A stretch of DNA of 64,000 bases from Amycolatopsis decaplanina DSM 44594 (GTDB lineage: Bacteria > Actinomycetota > Actinomycetes > Mycobacteriales > Pseudonocardiaceae), in the NCBI RefSeq assembly GCF_000342005.1, contig NZ_AOHO01000078.1:124001-188000 (forward strand), in the 5' to 3' direction. The notes below the pieces were generated by a model. That model was not told the origin of the DNA and made no database searches. It was given only the letters and a program-made list of their open reading frames with translations. This document shows, piece after piece, positions 28,154-38,154 of the stretch; position 1 is the first letter of the stretch; every line of letters starts with the position of its first letter. Both the position numbers and the translations under genes were made by a program.

Positions 28154-31100
28154 GTGGTCAATCCCGCATCGTCACGAAAGACCTCGGAGCCGGTCGCGAT
28201 CGTCGGTATCGGCTGCCGGTTCCCCGGCGGGATTTCCGGACCGGACAGTTTCTGGGAACTGATCGGATCGGGCATCGACGCGATCGGTGATATTCCCGAG
28301 GATCGTTGGCGCACAAAGGATTTCTTTGATGCGGACCGCTCGACTCCCGGACGGATGTTCGTCCGCCAAGGCGGCTTCGTCACCACTCCGATCGACAGCT
28401 TCGACGCGGGGTTCTTCGGAATGCCGCCGCGCGAGGCCGCCGCACTGGATCCGCAACAGCGGATGCTGCTCGAGGTGACCTGGGAATCGTTGGAGAACGC
28501 CGGTATTCCGCCGAGTTCGACGGCCGCCGCGAACGTGGGGGTCTATGTCGGCGCGTTCACCTTCGACGCGGCCACGCTTCAGTTGACCGATTCGAACCAG
28601 CATCTGCTCAGCTCGACCACCGCCACAGGGGTGAGCATGACCATGCTGGCGGCCCGGCTGTCCTACGCATTCGACTGGCGCGGTCCGTCCTTCACTCTCG
28701 ACACCGCGTGCTCGTCGTCGTTGGTGGCGCTCCACCACGCCTGCAACGCACTCGCGCTCGGCGACTGCGACATCGCGGTGGCGGGCGGGGTGAACGTCAT
28801 GGTGAATCCGGCCACCACGGTCCTCATGTCCAAGGGACAATTCCTGTCACCGGACGCCCGCTGCAAGTCCTTCGACCACCGGGCCAATGGCTACGCGCGC
28901 GGCGAGGGCGCGGGAATCCTCGTATTGAAGCCGCTTTCCGCGGCATTGCGGGACGGAGATCGCGTCCACGCGATCGTGCGGGGCACCGCGGTGAACCAGG
29001 ATGGCCATACTCCCGGCATCACCGTGCCGAGGGTGGAAGCCCAGCGCACGCTGATCGAGCATGCCTGCCGGGCCGGCGACGTCGTGCCGTCGTCCATCGG
29101 CTACTTCGAGGCGCACGGCACCGGTACCGCGGCAGGAGATCCGGTCGAGGCCGCCGCGATCGGCGAAGTCCTCGGTGAATCCACCGAGACACACTGGATG
29201 GGTTCGGTCAAATCGAATTTCGGGCACACCGAGGCCGCCGCGGGGGTGGCCGGCGTGATCAAGGCGACCTTGTGCCTGCAACAGGGTGTCATCCCGCCGA
29301 ACCTTCACTTCGAGAAGCCGAATCCCCGGATCCCGTTCGACAAGCTGCCCATGCGGGTGCCCACCGAGACAGTTCCCTTTCCAGAGCGAGAGAACCCGAG
29401 GCGTGCGGCCGTCAACTCATTCGGTTTCGGCGGAACCAACGCGCACGCGATCCTCGAACAATGGCCGGCTCCCGCCGACGCCGACGAGACAGCGGTCGAG
29501 GACGGGCAGGTGCTGTTACCGCTCTCCGCCCGAAGTGCCCAGGCATTGAATGCTCTTGTCGAGTCCTATGCGGACCTGCTGGGGAGACCGGACGCCCCCG
29601 CGTTCCGGACGGTGTGCCGTGCCGCGTCTCGCAACCGCGACCACCATTCGATGAGAACGTTCGTGGTCGCCGGGAACGCGTCCGAGGCCGTCGAAAAGCT
29701 GCGAAGTCTCAGCATCGATCCGGCCAGGGTCACCCGCCCGTCGATAGCCTTCGTCTACACCGGAATGGGGCCCCAGTGGTGGGGGATGGGACGTGAACTC
29801 CTCGAGACGGAGCCGATCTTCGCGGAGGTGGTCACCGCTTGCGACGCCCTGCTCGCCCACCATGACCTGTCGATCACGGACGAGTTACGGCGACCGGAGG
29901 CCGAGTCGCGGCTGACCAGGACTCTCTACGCGCAGGTCGCCAACTTCGTCGTCCAGGCCGGTCTCACCGCTCTGTGGCGACACTGGGGAATCCAGCCCGC
30001 AGCCATCGTGGGCCACAGCGTGGGAGAAGTGGCCGCGGCCTACGCGGCGGGGGTGTACTCCCTCGAAGACGCGCTCAGGGTGAGCTTCCACCGGGCCAGC
30101 CTGCAGGCGCGGCTGACCGGGCGCGGCGCGATGGTGGCGGTCGCGTTGCCGGCGGGCGAGGTGGAACCCCATCTGGTCGCAGGGGTGACCATCGCGGCGA
30201 TCAACAGCAAACACGCGACGACGATCGCCGGTGACCACCAGGCCGTCGCGGCCGTATCCGCCGCGCTGACCGCGGCCGGAGCCTCGGTGAAGGAGCTGAG
30301 GGTCGAAGTGGCCTACCACAGCCCTCAGATGGACGAGATTCGCGAACCGCTGCTCGAAGCACTGGCGAATGTGGACCCGCGCCCGGCGGAGATCCCCTTG
30401 TTCTCCACGGTGCTGGGCGATCAGGTCAAGGGGACCGAGCTGGACGCCGGCTACTGGTGGCGGAACGTCCGGCGGCCGGTGAGGTTCGCCGACGCGTTCC
30501 GCAAGGTCCTCACCAGGGGTATCGGCGCGGTGCTGGAGGTCGGGCCGCATCCTGTGCTGGCTTCGGCGATCGACGAGGCCCTCACCGACCGATCGGACGC
30601 TGCGGTCAGGTTCGCCTCGTTGCGCCGAGACCGGCCGCAGCGTGAACAGCTTCTGGAGACGCTCGGAGGACTCTACGAGGTCGGCACCGATCCCGATTGG
30701 CAGCGCGTGCAGCCCGGCCCTCGGGCACATCCGGCACTGCCGACCTACCCCTGGCAGCGTGACCGCCACTGGGTCGAATCGCCCGCGGCCCGCCGCAGGC
30801 GCCTGGGCACCGACGGACTTCGGATGACCGGACGGGCCGTCGCCGCCGTCACCCCGGTCCACGACGTGGAACTGTCCGCTTCCGCCTTCCCCTATCTCGA
30901 AGACCACAAGGTGGCCGGGGCCGTCGTCTTTCCCGGCTGCGGGTACCTCGACGCCGCGCTAGCCGCCTTCGCCGAGGACGACCCGTGTGTACTGGAGGAC
31001 GTCGTCTTCCACCGTCCACTGGTTCTGCCGTCCTCGTCGGTCACCACGTTGCGCGTCGGCTACGACCCGGATCGGCGGCACGTCACCATGCACAGCCGAG

Positions 31101-34100
31101 CCAACCCTGACGACGCGACCTGGACATTGCACACCGAGCTCCGCCGGGCCCACGTGGCGAACGCCCGGAGCCCGTTGCCCCACCCGGCGGCGCCGGACGC
31201 GTTCGTCGACGGGCTCCCAAACCTCTATCACGAGGAGATCTACTCGCGCCTCACCGCGGCCGGGTTGCACTACGGGCCGTCATTCCAGGTCGTGGATCGC
31301 GTGTGGTGGCGGTCCGAGACGCGAGAGATCTTCGCCGAACTCAGGCTCGACACCGTCGAGCGAGCGGGACACAGGCTGCACCCCGCACGTTTGGACGGCG
31401 CTTTGCAGGCGGTCATCGTCGGCGCGCACATGTTCGGGGAGGAGACGGATCTGGGCACCTACGTGCCGACGCATGTCGAGTCGTTCCAGTTCTTCCGGTC
31501 TCCCGCAGGCCGGTTGTGGGTGCACGGCCGGGGCAAGGAGTTCACCAAGCCGGGAGTGGTCGAATGCGATCTGACCCTGGTGACCGACCACGGAGAGGTG
31601 GTCGCGGAGATCCGCGGTCTGCGGGCGACCAGGCTTTCGGAAGCCGTCCAGCAGGAGCCGAAGCTCGTCTACCGGCACTCGTGGGAGGCACAACCGCTCG
31701 AACGGGTCGCCGACGGCCAGGGCCGTTGGGTCGTCGTGGGCTCGTCGCCCACCGCGGCCGTGCTCGCGGATGGTCTCTCCGCGCTCGGCGGCGAGGTCGT
31801 CCGCACGACGGTGACCGACGGCGACTGGGTCGAGACCGCGGTTTCCGCCGCGTCCGGCGACACGGCCTGCCGCGGCGTGATCTACATCGACGAGGCCCAG
31901 GCGATCACTTCGCCGCTGTGTTCTCCGGTGGCGGAGCCACTCCGGCTGGTACAAGGGTTGTCCGGTGGCGCGGGCCGGCTGTTCCTGGTCACCACCGGTG
32001 CGCAGAGCGTGTCCGCCGACGATCCCACGACCAGTCCATCCGGCGCCGCGGTGTGGGGTTTCGGCCGGATCGTTCCCGCCGAACTGCCGGAACTGCATTG
32101 CCGCCTGGTCGACCTGGCTCCGGGTGGCCTGGAGGACGGATTGCTCGCCGCACTGCTCACCGAACTCACCTCCGACATGGCCGACGAAGTCGCTCTCCGC
32201 GTCCACGGCCGCTACGTCCGGCAGATGGTCCGGGCGGAAGAGGGTTCCGAACTCGACTCCGTCGAGGTGGACACCGACGAGACGCCCGTGCGGCTGTCCC
32301 CGGTCCGCACCACCGCGGGTGACCGGCGGTTCGTCGCGGCCACCCGGCGGTCACCCGGCCCCGGCGAGGTCGAACTGAGGATCTCGCACGTCGGCATCAC
32401 TTTCGAAGACGTGCTCAAGCACGCGGGTCAGTGGACGGCAGAAGGCGACTTCTCCGGGGAGATGCCCGGGGTGGAGTGCTCGGGCACCGTCGTCGGCATC
32501 GGAGACGGGGTCAAGGATCTGCATGTCGGCGACGAGGTTTTCGCGCACGGCAAGGAGCTCTTCGCCTCGTACACCACGCTCGAAGCCGTCCGTGTGGTGA
32601 AGAAGCCGTCCGGGCTGACACTCGCGCAAGCGGCGTCGCTCTTGCCCGTGGCCGCCGCCCACCTGGCACTGACGCGACTTGCCGCGGTCCAGGAAGGTGA
32701 ACGCGTTCTGGTCCACTCGGCGGCCGGCGGTGTCGGGCTGGCCGCGGCGCGCCTCGCGACCCATCTCGGCGCGGAGGTCTTCGTCACCGCGGGCAGCGAG
32801 CAGCGGCGGGACTTCCTGCGCAGCGAAGGATTCACCCGCGTCGCGGATTCGAGGTCCATGTCCTTCGCGGACGACATCCTCGAGTGGACCGGTGGTGACG
32901 GCGTCGATGTCATCGTCAACGCGTTGCCCGCGGACATGATCCACCACAGTCTGCGGGTGCTGAACACCTTCGGGCGGTTCGTCGAGTTGCGCAAACCCGC
33001 GACTCAGGCCGAGCACGCGGCTCGTGCGGCCGCGACCCGGCGGGCCGCGTCATTCCATTCGCTCGATTACGGCCGGATGATGGCGCTGCGACCGGAGACC
33101 GTCCGGGAGTACATGCGCGCGGCCGCAGAGCTTTCCGAGCGGGGCGCGATCGCCTCCTTGCCGCTGACGGAAGTTGTCGCGAGCGAGACAGCCAACGGGT
33201 TCGGCATCCTGTCGACCCCGGAACACCACGGCAAGGTCGTCGTCCGGATGGCGGGGCAGACCGTGCGCGTGCCTGCCACTTCCCTGCCCGGCTCGCCGAT
33301 CCGGCCGGACGTCACGTATCTGCTCACCGGGGGGCTCGGTGGCCTCGGACTCACAGTCGCCCGCTGGCTCGCGGACAACGGCGCCCGTTATCTCGCCCTA
33401 GTCAGCCGCCGAGGGGTGACTTCCTCCGCCGCGGCGCGGGAGATCGCGGAGCTGACCGCACGAGGCGTCCGGGTGCGGGTCCAGAAGGCCGACGTCAGCG
33501 ACCGTTCCCAGGTCCGTTCCCTGCTCTCGCGGCTCCGCCGCCGTCTGCCGCCGATCGGCGGGATCGTGCACGGCGCGGCCAATTTCGACGACGTCGTGCT
33601 CACCAACAGCAACGGGGCCAGGCTCGTCGAAGCCACCAAGGCCAAAGCGGACGGGGCCTGGTTCCTGCACGAGGAGACCCTCTCCGACGAGCTCGACTTC
33701 TTCGTGTTGTTCTCGTCGGTCGCGGCACAGCTCGGTGCGGCGGGCGCGGGTGCCTACGCGACCGCGAACGAAGCCCTCAACGGCCTCGCCCGCTATCGGC
33801 GCGCGCAGGGGCTGCCTGCGCTCAGCATCGGGTGGGGCATGGTCGCGGAGGTGGGTGTCGCGGTCAGCCGCGGCGGGCACGTCGGCGACATCCTGCGGCG
33901 CAACGGCCAGGTGGCCATGCCGCCTTCGCGCCTTGTCACCGAGCTGGGCGTGTTGCTCCGTACCCGGCCTGCCGAGGCCTCGGTCGCCGATATCGACTGG
34001 CCGCGCTGGGCGCGCGCCAACCCCGAGCTCTCGTCGCTGCCGAAGTTCGGCACGATGGTGCCGGAGAACATCGCGGATGGCGGCGAGGACGACGGCGGCG

Positions 34101-35173
34101 AAGAGTCGGTCGCCAAGCGCCTCCGGTCGGCGAATCCCGCCGAGCGCGCCGCTCTGCTCCAGCCTTATGTCATACCGTTGATGGAACAGATCACCGGGTT
34201 GACCGAACAGCAACTCGGCGAGCAGCAAGCGGTGGACGTCGATTCCCTGACCGCGGTCGAACTGCGGGTCCAGGCGCAGAAGCAACTCGGTATCGCGGTC
34301 CCCGCGGGCAGGCTCCAGCGCAGCTTGAGCGCCGATGTGCTCGTCGGGTTGCTCGTCGACGAACTGGACCGCGCACAGCCGGACGAGACCGCGCTCCTCG
34401 AGAACATCGTCGTCCACGAGATCACGGCAGACGACGGCCTGACGATCTACGGCCACCTCAGTCTTCCGGCCGGGGAGGCACCGCACCCCGCCGTGCTGGT
34501 TTGTGCATCCGGTGACGGAGGAGCACTGAACCGCAAGGGCAAGTACGCGCATATCACCGAGCACGCGCCGCTGCTCGCCGCCGGATTCGCGGTCTTCACC
34601 GTGGATCAGCGTGGCGCGAAAGGGCACGGTGACGACTACCGGGCACTGGCCGAAATCGGCGGTGCGGACGTCGACGACGTCGTGGCGGCGGGGCGGCACC
34701 TCGCCGGACTACCCGAGATCGACGGGGAGCGGCTCAACATCCTGGGCACCAGCCGCGGTGCGTATTCCTCGCTGCTGGCACTGGAACGGGCCCCTGGACT
34801 GTGGCGGCATGCCGCTCTACTGATGGGTTTCTACGATCCAACGGCGTTCGCGAAGGCGGATCAGGACCGGCAGAGTTCGTTACTGCCATCGAGTTCGGAG
34901 GTTGACCCCGCGGAGTATTTCGCGTCACCTCGGCGGCTGCCGCTGATGGCACTCGAAAATGTCGCGGCTCCCTTGCTCATCATCCACGGCGACGGCGACA
35001 CGGTCATTCCGTGGGAGCAGTCCGCCGAATTGCTGAAGCGAATGGAGAAGGAAGCGCCACCCGCCCGGATGATCACCGTGCCGGGACTCGACCACGACAC
35101 CCGGCACGAAGACGAAGCCTGGGCCGAGCTGTGGCTCGAGATCGGCCGGTTCCTCCAGGAAGGACCACGATGA
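28154..35173 (+). CDS. PKS2: reducing single-module type I polyketide synthase with C-terminal hydrolase
   Basis: 2339 residues with the same order as PKS1: KS (DTACSSS, Cys186; EAHGTGT; SNFGHTE), AT (GHSVGE; AYHSPQM), DH (HxxxGxxxxP in DHKVAGAVVFPG), ER, KR (TGGLGGLG; YATANEALNG; FDD), ACP (DVDSLTAVEL), then an alpha/beta hydrolase with GTSRG, HGDGDTVIP and GLDHDTRH as a Ser-Asp-His triad. It shares long stretches of near-identity with PKS1, so the pair arose by duplication. The ER differs: ITFEDVL replaces LNFKDVL and ELRKPATQ replaces ELGKPGDV, which may alter enoyl reduction. The GTG start at 28154 has AAGAGG upstream. It is coupled by ATGA to the next gene. Confidence 0.93.
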   Translation: MVNPASSRKTSEPVAIVGIGCRFPGGISGPDSFWELIGSGIDAIGDIPEDRWRTKDFFDADRSTPGRMFVRQGGFVTTPIDSFDAGFFGMPPREAAALDPQQRMLLEVTWESLENAGIPPSSTAAANVGVYVGAFTFDAATLQLTDSNQHLLSSTTATGVSMTMLAARLSYAFDWRGPSFTLDTACSSSLVALHHACNALALGDCDIAVAGGVNVMVNPATTVLMSKGQFLSPDARCKSFDHRANGYARGEGAGILVLKPLSAALRDGDRVHAIVRGTAVNQDGHTPGITVPRVEAQRTLIEHACRAGDVVPSSIGYFEAHGTGTAAGDPVEAAAIGEVLGESTETHWMGSVKSNFGHTEAAAGVAGVIKATLCLQQGVIPPNLHFEKPNPRIPFDKLPMRVPTETVPFPERENPRRAAVNSFGFGGTNAHAILEQWPAPADADETAVEDGQVLLPLSARSAQALNALVESYADLLGRPDAPAFRTVCRAASRNRDHHSMRTFVVAGNASEAVEKLRSLSIDPARVTRPSIAFVYTGMGPQWWGMGRELLETEPIFAEVVTACDALLAHHDLSITDELRRPEAESRLTRTLYAQVANFVVQAGLTALWRHWGIQPAAIVGHSVGEVAAAYAAGVYSLEDALRVSFHRASLQARLTGRGAMVAVALPAGEVEPHLVAGVTIAAINSKHATTIAGDHQAVAAVSAALTAAGASVKELRVEVAYHSPQMDEIREPLLEALANVDPRPAEIPLFSTVLGDQVKGTELDAGYWWRNVRRPVRFADAFRKVLTRGIGAVLEVGPHPVLASAIDEALTDRSDAAVRFASLRRDRPQREQLLETLGGLYEVGTDPDWQRVQPGPRAHPALPTYPWQRDRHWVESPAARRRRLGTDGLRMTGRAVAAVTPVHDVELSASAFPYLEDHKVAGAVVFPGCGYLDAALAAFAEDDPCVLEDVVFHRPLVLPSSSVTTLRVGYDPDRRHVTMHSRANPDDATWTLHTELRRAHVANARSPLPHPAAPDAFVDGLPNLYHEEIYSRLTAAGLHYGPSFQVVDRVWWRSETREIFAELRLDTVERAGHRLHPARLDGALQAVIVGAHMFGEETDLGTYVPTHVESFQFFRSPAGRLWVHGRGKEFTKPGVVECDLTLVTDHGEVVAEIRGLRATRLSEAVQQEPKLVYRHSWEAQPLERVADGQGRWVVVGSSPTAAVLADGLSALGGEVVRTTVTDGDWVETAVSAASGDTACRGVIYIDEAQAITSPLCSPVAEPLRLVQGLSGGAGRLFLVTTGAQSVSADDPTTSPSGAAVWGFGRIVPAELPELHCRLVDLAPGGLEDGLLAALLTELTSDMADEVALRVHGRYVRQMVRAEEGSELDSVEVDTDETPVRLSPVRTTAGDRRFVAATRRSPGPGEVELRISHVGITFEDVLKHAGQWTAEGDFSGEMPGVECSGTVVGIGDGVKDLHVGDEVFAHGKELFASYTTLEAVRVVKKPSGLTLAQAASLLPVAAAHLALTRLAAVQEGERVLVHSAAGGVGLAAARLATHLGAEVFVTAGSEQRRDFLRSEGFTRVADSRSMSFADDILEWTGGDGVDVIVNALPADMIHHSLRVLNTFGRFVELRKPATQAEHAARAAATRRAASFHSLDYGRMMALRPETVREYMRAAAELSERGAIASLPLTEVVASETANGFGILSTPEHHGKVVVRMAGQTVRVPATSLPGSPIRPDVTYLLTGGLGGLGLTVARWLADNGARYLALVSRRGVTSSAAAREIAELTARGVRVRVQKADVSDRSQVRSLLSRLRRRLPPIGGIVHGAANFDDVVLTNSNGARLVEATKAKADGAWFLHEETLSDELDFFVLFSSVAAQLGAAGAGAYATANEALNGLARYRRAQGLPALSIGWGMVAEVGVAVSRGGHVGDILRRNGQVAMPPSRLVTELGVLLRTRPAEASVADIDWPRWARANPELSSLPKFGTMVPENIADGGEDDGGEESVAKRLRSANPAERAALLQPYVIPLMEQITGLTEQQLGEQQAVDVDSLTAVELRVQAQKQLGIAVPAGRLQRSLSADVLVGLLVDELDRAQPDETALLENIVVHEITADDGLTIYGHLSLPAGEAPHPAVLVCASGDGGALNRKGKYAHITEHAPLLAAGFAVFTVDQRGAKGHGDDYRALAEIGGADVDDVVAAGRHLAGLPEIDGERLNILGTSRGAYSSLLALERAPGLWRHAALLMGFYDPTAFAKADQDRQSSLLPSSSEVDPAEYFASPRRLPLMALENVAAPLLIIHGDGDTVIPWEQSAELLKRMEKEAPPARMITVPGLDHDTRHEDEAWAELWLEIGRFLQEGPR

Positions 35174-36111
35174 AGTACAGCATCTTCCTGCCCTCGGGGT
35201 TCGCCCGCGACTTCGCCGGCTTCGACGATCCGATCGAGGCCTTCACCCGGCTCGTCGACATCGCCGCGGTCGCCGATGACGCCGGATTCCACGCCTTGTA
35301 CGCGCCCGACCATCTGACCACGGTCCAGCCTTCGTTCGACATGGTCTTCGAAGCCTGGACGATGATCACCGCGCTGGCACGGGAGACCCACAACGTGCGG
35401 ATCGGCCACCTGGTCACGGCGAACGGGTACCGCAATCCGGCCCTGCAGGCCAAAATGGCGTCGACCCTGGACGTCGTTTCGGGCGGGCGGTTGACCTTCG
35501 GGATCGGTGCGGGCTGGCTGGAGAAGGACCACGTGCAATACGGGTATGACTTCGGCACCAACGGTGAGCGGGCGCGCAGGCTTAGTGAGGCGGTACAGGT
35601 GATCTTGGCTTTGTGGAAGGAAAAGCAGGCTACGTTCGAAGGTGAGTTCTACCGGATCCACGACGCGATCAACGAACCGAAGGGCGTGCAGCGGCCGCAC
35701 ATCCCCTTGATGATCGCGGGTAACGGCGAGAAGGTGACGCTGCGGCTCGTCGCGCAGTACGGCAGCGCCTGCAACATCGTCACCTCTCCCGAGGTCGCGG
35801 TGCACAAATTCGGTGTGCTGCGCGGGCATTGTGAGGACGTCGGCAGGGACTACGACTCGATCTCCCGTACTGTCACGACCCTGTGCATCATCCAGAACAC
35901 CGATGCCGCAGCGCGGGCACTGGTGCCTCCGTCGTCGAAATTCGTATTTCCGGACGATCCCGGCACGTACGGTCTGGTCGGATCGGTGGACACCGTCAAG
36001 AAGCGGATCGCCGCCTACGAAGAGGCGGGGGTGCAGGAACTGATCGTGTACTTCGAGGATCCGACGAGTGTGGGGCAGGTGGAAGAGTTCGCACGACTCT
36101 TCGCGAGCTGA
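35170..36111 (+). CDS. Luciferase-like monooxygenase family, probable F420-dependent oxidoreductase
   Basis: A 313-residue TIM-barrel protein of the LLM class. Features are DIAAVADDAGFHALYAPDHL near residues 33-52, the non-prolyl RIGHLVTANGYRNPALQAKMASTLDVVSGGRLTFGIGAGW block diagnostic of F420-dependent LLM enzymes, and a conserved C-terminal GTYGLVGSVDTVKKRI. It should transfer hydride to or from a substrate using F420 (or FMN). The ATG at 35170 overlaps the PKS2 stop as ATGA, mirroring PKS1 and its monooxygenase, so the PKS2 product or an intermediate is the likely substrate. Cofactor choice (F420 over FMN) is inferred from family resemblance. Confidence 0.9.
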   Translation: MKYSIFLPSGFARDFAGFDDPIEAFTRLVDIAAVADDAGFHALYAPDHLTTVQPSFDMVFEAWTMITALARETHNVRIGHLVTANGYRNPALQAKMASTLDVVSGGRLTFGIGAGWLEKDHVQYGYDFGTNGERARRLSEAVQVILALWKEKQATFEGEFYRIHDAINEPKGVQRPHIPLMIAGNGEKVTLRLVAQYGSACNIVTSPEVAVHKFGVLRGHCEDVGRDYDSISRTVTTLCIIQNTDAAARALVPPSSKFVFPDDPGTYGLVGSVDTVKKRIAAYEEAGVQELIVYFEDPTSVGQVEEFARLFAS

Positions 36112-36434
36112 GCGTCGACGTTGACGCCCCGTAACTACTCAGCTCCTGATCAAGGAGTTCGTGGTCGCCAGGCCCGGCATGACTTATCGAAGGGGTAAGA
36201 CATACGTGGCGTGACCGAGCTCCTGCCGCGCCCCAAGTGTCCACATCGGACACATCCGCACGACTGATTGTCCGATTGATGCTTGCGTGCACGTTGTTCG
36301 TGGGGCCCGTCGAGATCCAGGTGGTCCCACGCGGCGGCGAGATCCCCTGTGAGCCCAAAGGTCGCGGCGTCAAGAGCAGGGGAGGAACTCGCGGCCACTG
36401 ATTCCCAGTCGTCGAGAGCGCGCGTGCGGCAGGT
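36112..36434. other. Intergenic region with a short dyad
   Basis: No gene is supported here. A perfect dyad TGTCC-ACATC-GGACA at 36238-36252, followed by a further TGTCCGA at about 36269, looks like an operator for a dimeric regulator. A short minus-strand frame starting MAASSSPALDAATFGLTGD has no ribosome site and may be a remnant. Confidence 0.4.
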
Positions 36435-37052
36435 TCAGATGTTCAAATTCAGGTTGCCGACATACCAGCTTCCGTCGAGTTTCTGCACATCGAGCGTGAG
36501 GCTGAACGACGTCGTATCACCGCTGGAGCCGATGAGTGCGAGGCTGCGCAGCGTGCGGCCGTCGAGGGTGATCGCCGTGTCCGGCACGGTGACCTTGTCA
36601 CCTTCGCCGGTCACGCCGGTCACGTCGACCTTTCCCTGCGGAGGCAACTTGACACCCGGCTTGGCCCAAGCTTCGCGCAGGGACTCCCCCGTCTTGAGCA
36701 CATCGGGGCTGCTGCACAGGGCTTCGGGATCCTCGCCGGGGGAAGCCACAGGTGCGCTTGCCAGACAGGCTTCAGCGTAGTGCCCGCCTAGAATCTGGGT
36801 GACCCACGATTCCACGGCTGCCTCGGGAGTTTCCGAGCCGGTGGCGCTGCGGGGATGAGAAGGCCCGCTTGTCATGGCAGGCGCCTGGCTGGTCGGGCTG
36901 ATTGCGCCGCTGGCTCCCTGCCGGGGCTGCTCATCCGGTCGGGTGGCGCCGCAGGCGGCGAAGCCGAAAATCGCCACGGGCAGCAGCACGGCGGGCCATC
37001 TCGGCCTCTGCTGCTGAGTATTCACCGTCGAGCCGGTCAATCCGCTGATCAC
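36435..37052 (-). CDS. Putative lipoprotein
   Basis: About 205 residues. A basic-hydrophobic leader ends in the lipobox FAAC, predicting lipid attachment outside the membrane. Next comes a Gly/Ser/Pro/Gln-rich linker, then a globular domain (AAVESWVTQILGGHYAEACLASAP ... GDTTSFSLTLDVQKLDGSWYVGNLNLNI) resembling small exported ligand-binding or NTF2-like domains. I chose GTG 37052, which has AGAGGA upstream; ATG 37079 and GTG 37025 are alternatives and change only the leader. It is a single-gene unit and I cannot assign a function beyond an exported, anchored protein. Confidence 0.75.
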   Translation of the reverse strand: MISGLTGSTVNTQQQRPRWPAVLLPVAIFGFAACGATRPDEQPRQGASGAISPTSQAPAMTSGPSHPRSATGSETPEAAVESWVTQILGGHYAEACLASAPVASPGEDPEALCSSPDVLKTGESLREAWAKPGVKLPPQGKVDVTGVTGEGDKVTVPDTAITLDGRTLRSLALIGSSGDTTSFSLTLDVQKLDGSWYVGNLNLNI

Positions 37053-37495
37053 AGGAGTCCTCTCGAACCAGGCAGGCATGTCACACGCGTGAGGCCTTGT
37101 CCCGAGCTTCCGACGCCGCGATCGAGAACGTCAAGTGAGGACACGCGAACGCTGCCCTTTCTGACAGCACCTTTGAGCTTCTCGTGTCTCGCGGCTCGAT
37201 GCTGACCGATATCAGGGCAACGCGCTTCGCTGAAAAGGGCGTCTCAGTCGACGGCCATCTCCGCGAGATAGCTGCTCTCAAGGAGTTCAGGCGGCCGCCG
37301 GTCGCGCATCGTCGGTCATGATCGCCGAATCCGTGCGCGAAGAACAGCTCAAGACGGCAGCACTCCGCGGGGACCTACTTGAAGCCACCGCCGGCTTACG
37401 CTATGGGGTTACTCCCGGATCGCGGCGATCCCTTACCCTTATCGTCCACAGCCGGCAAAGCAAGCAGCCAAGACTGCGGGAGTAGGCGACAGAAC

Positions 37496-37618
37496 CCGAC
37501 ATCTGCGAGCCCGAGTGGTCCGAAACAGTCCGACACCAGCCGACATACCCCGACACTGCCGATGCGTGGTGACCAGACGAAAAGGTCTTGTTCGGCATCA
37601 CTCGATACCATCCGACAT
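37496..37618. repeat. Short direct-repeat array with 10-bp period
   Basis: The core CCGA recurs at 37520, 37530, 37540, 37550 and 37559. The middle units read CCGACACCAG, CCGACATACC and CCGACACTGC. Outlying copies of CCGACAT occur at 37496 and 37612. Exact 10-base spacing places every copy on the same DNA face, as in multimeric operator sites. The rest of 37053-37827 shows no supportable gene. Confidence 0.6.
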
Positions 37619-37827
37619 AGAAAGCAGCTCACTCTTAACCAGCGGGTTCGTGGATCAACCAGTCAAGTGGAAGCAACGCTCAGCTTTGATCGCGACGCGG
37701 CAGCACGTTATCGAGCCTCATCTGCCGATGTGACGCTGTCGGCCATCTGCTTTCACCCAGAGCGCTCCGTCTTTCATGGCCGTAGGGGCTCTCCCGCGTT
37801 GAACGCCGGAAAGCCCCTGAACAGCCC

Positions 37828-38106
37828 TTAGCACCAGCCGACGTTCCACCGGTCGATCTGGTAGGACATGCCGCCGCCCCAGAGTGTTCCCCAGATCCTT
37901 TGGCCACCGAAGTCGAGTATGTCGTACAGGCCCTGCCCTTTGTTGGCAAACCGGAGGATCACACCGTGGTACCACAGCGGGGCATTGTCCTGCGCGATGC
38001 ACTGATAGAGCCCCTCGCGCGGGGAGGCCGAAGCTTCGGCGCCACCGAATCCCACGGCGGCTGCACAGACGAAGGCGGTGAGAAGAATTCTTGTCGCGAT
38101 AAACAT
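37828..38106 (-). CDS. Small secreted protein
   Basis: 92 residues. A clear Sec signal peptide (MFIATRILLTAFVCAAAVGFGGAEASA, cleavage probably after ASA) leaves a mature protein of about 65 residues with two Cys (one in LYQCIAQD, one at the extreme C-terminus in NVGWC) that could form a disulfide. It is rich in Gly and Trp. The ATG at 38106 has AGGAGA upstream. It lies just downstream of the LysM-BTAD gene on the same strand but with its own ribosome site. No family was recognised. It could be an antimicrobial, inhibitor or wall-associated peptide, but this is a guess. Confidence 0.8.
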   Translation of the reverse strand: MFIATRILLTAFVCAAAVGFGGAEASASPREGLYQCIAQDNAPLWYHGVILRFANKGQGLYDILDFGGQRIWGTLWGGGMSYQIDRWNVGWC

Positions 38107-38154
38107 GGTTTCTCCTAAAGGGTCTCCTGCCTCCGAACGAAGGCGAGACCATAC

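Noticed and set aside
37172-37321. Short plus-strand frame ending VDGHLREIAALKEFRRPP
   Set aside because: It looks protein-like but has no start, no ribosome site and under 50 codons, so it is at best an unidentifiable remnant.
37496-37618. The 10-bp repeats as a CRISPR array
   Set aside because: Units are far too short, without unique spacers of constant length.
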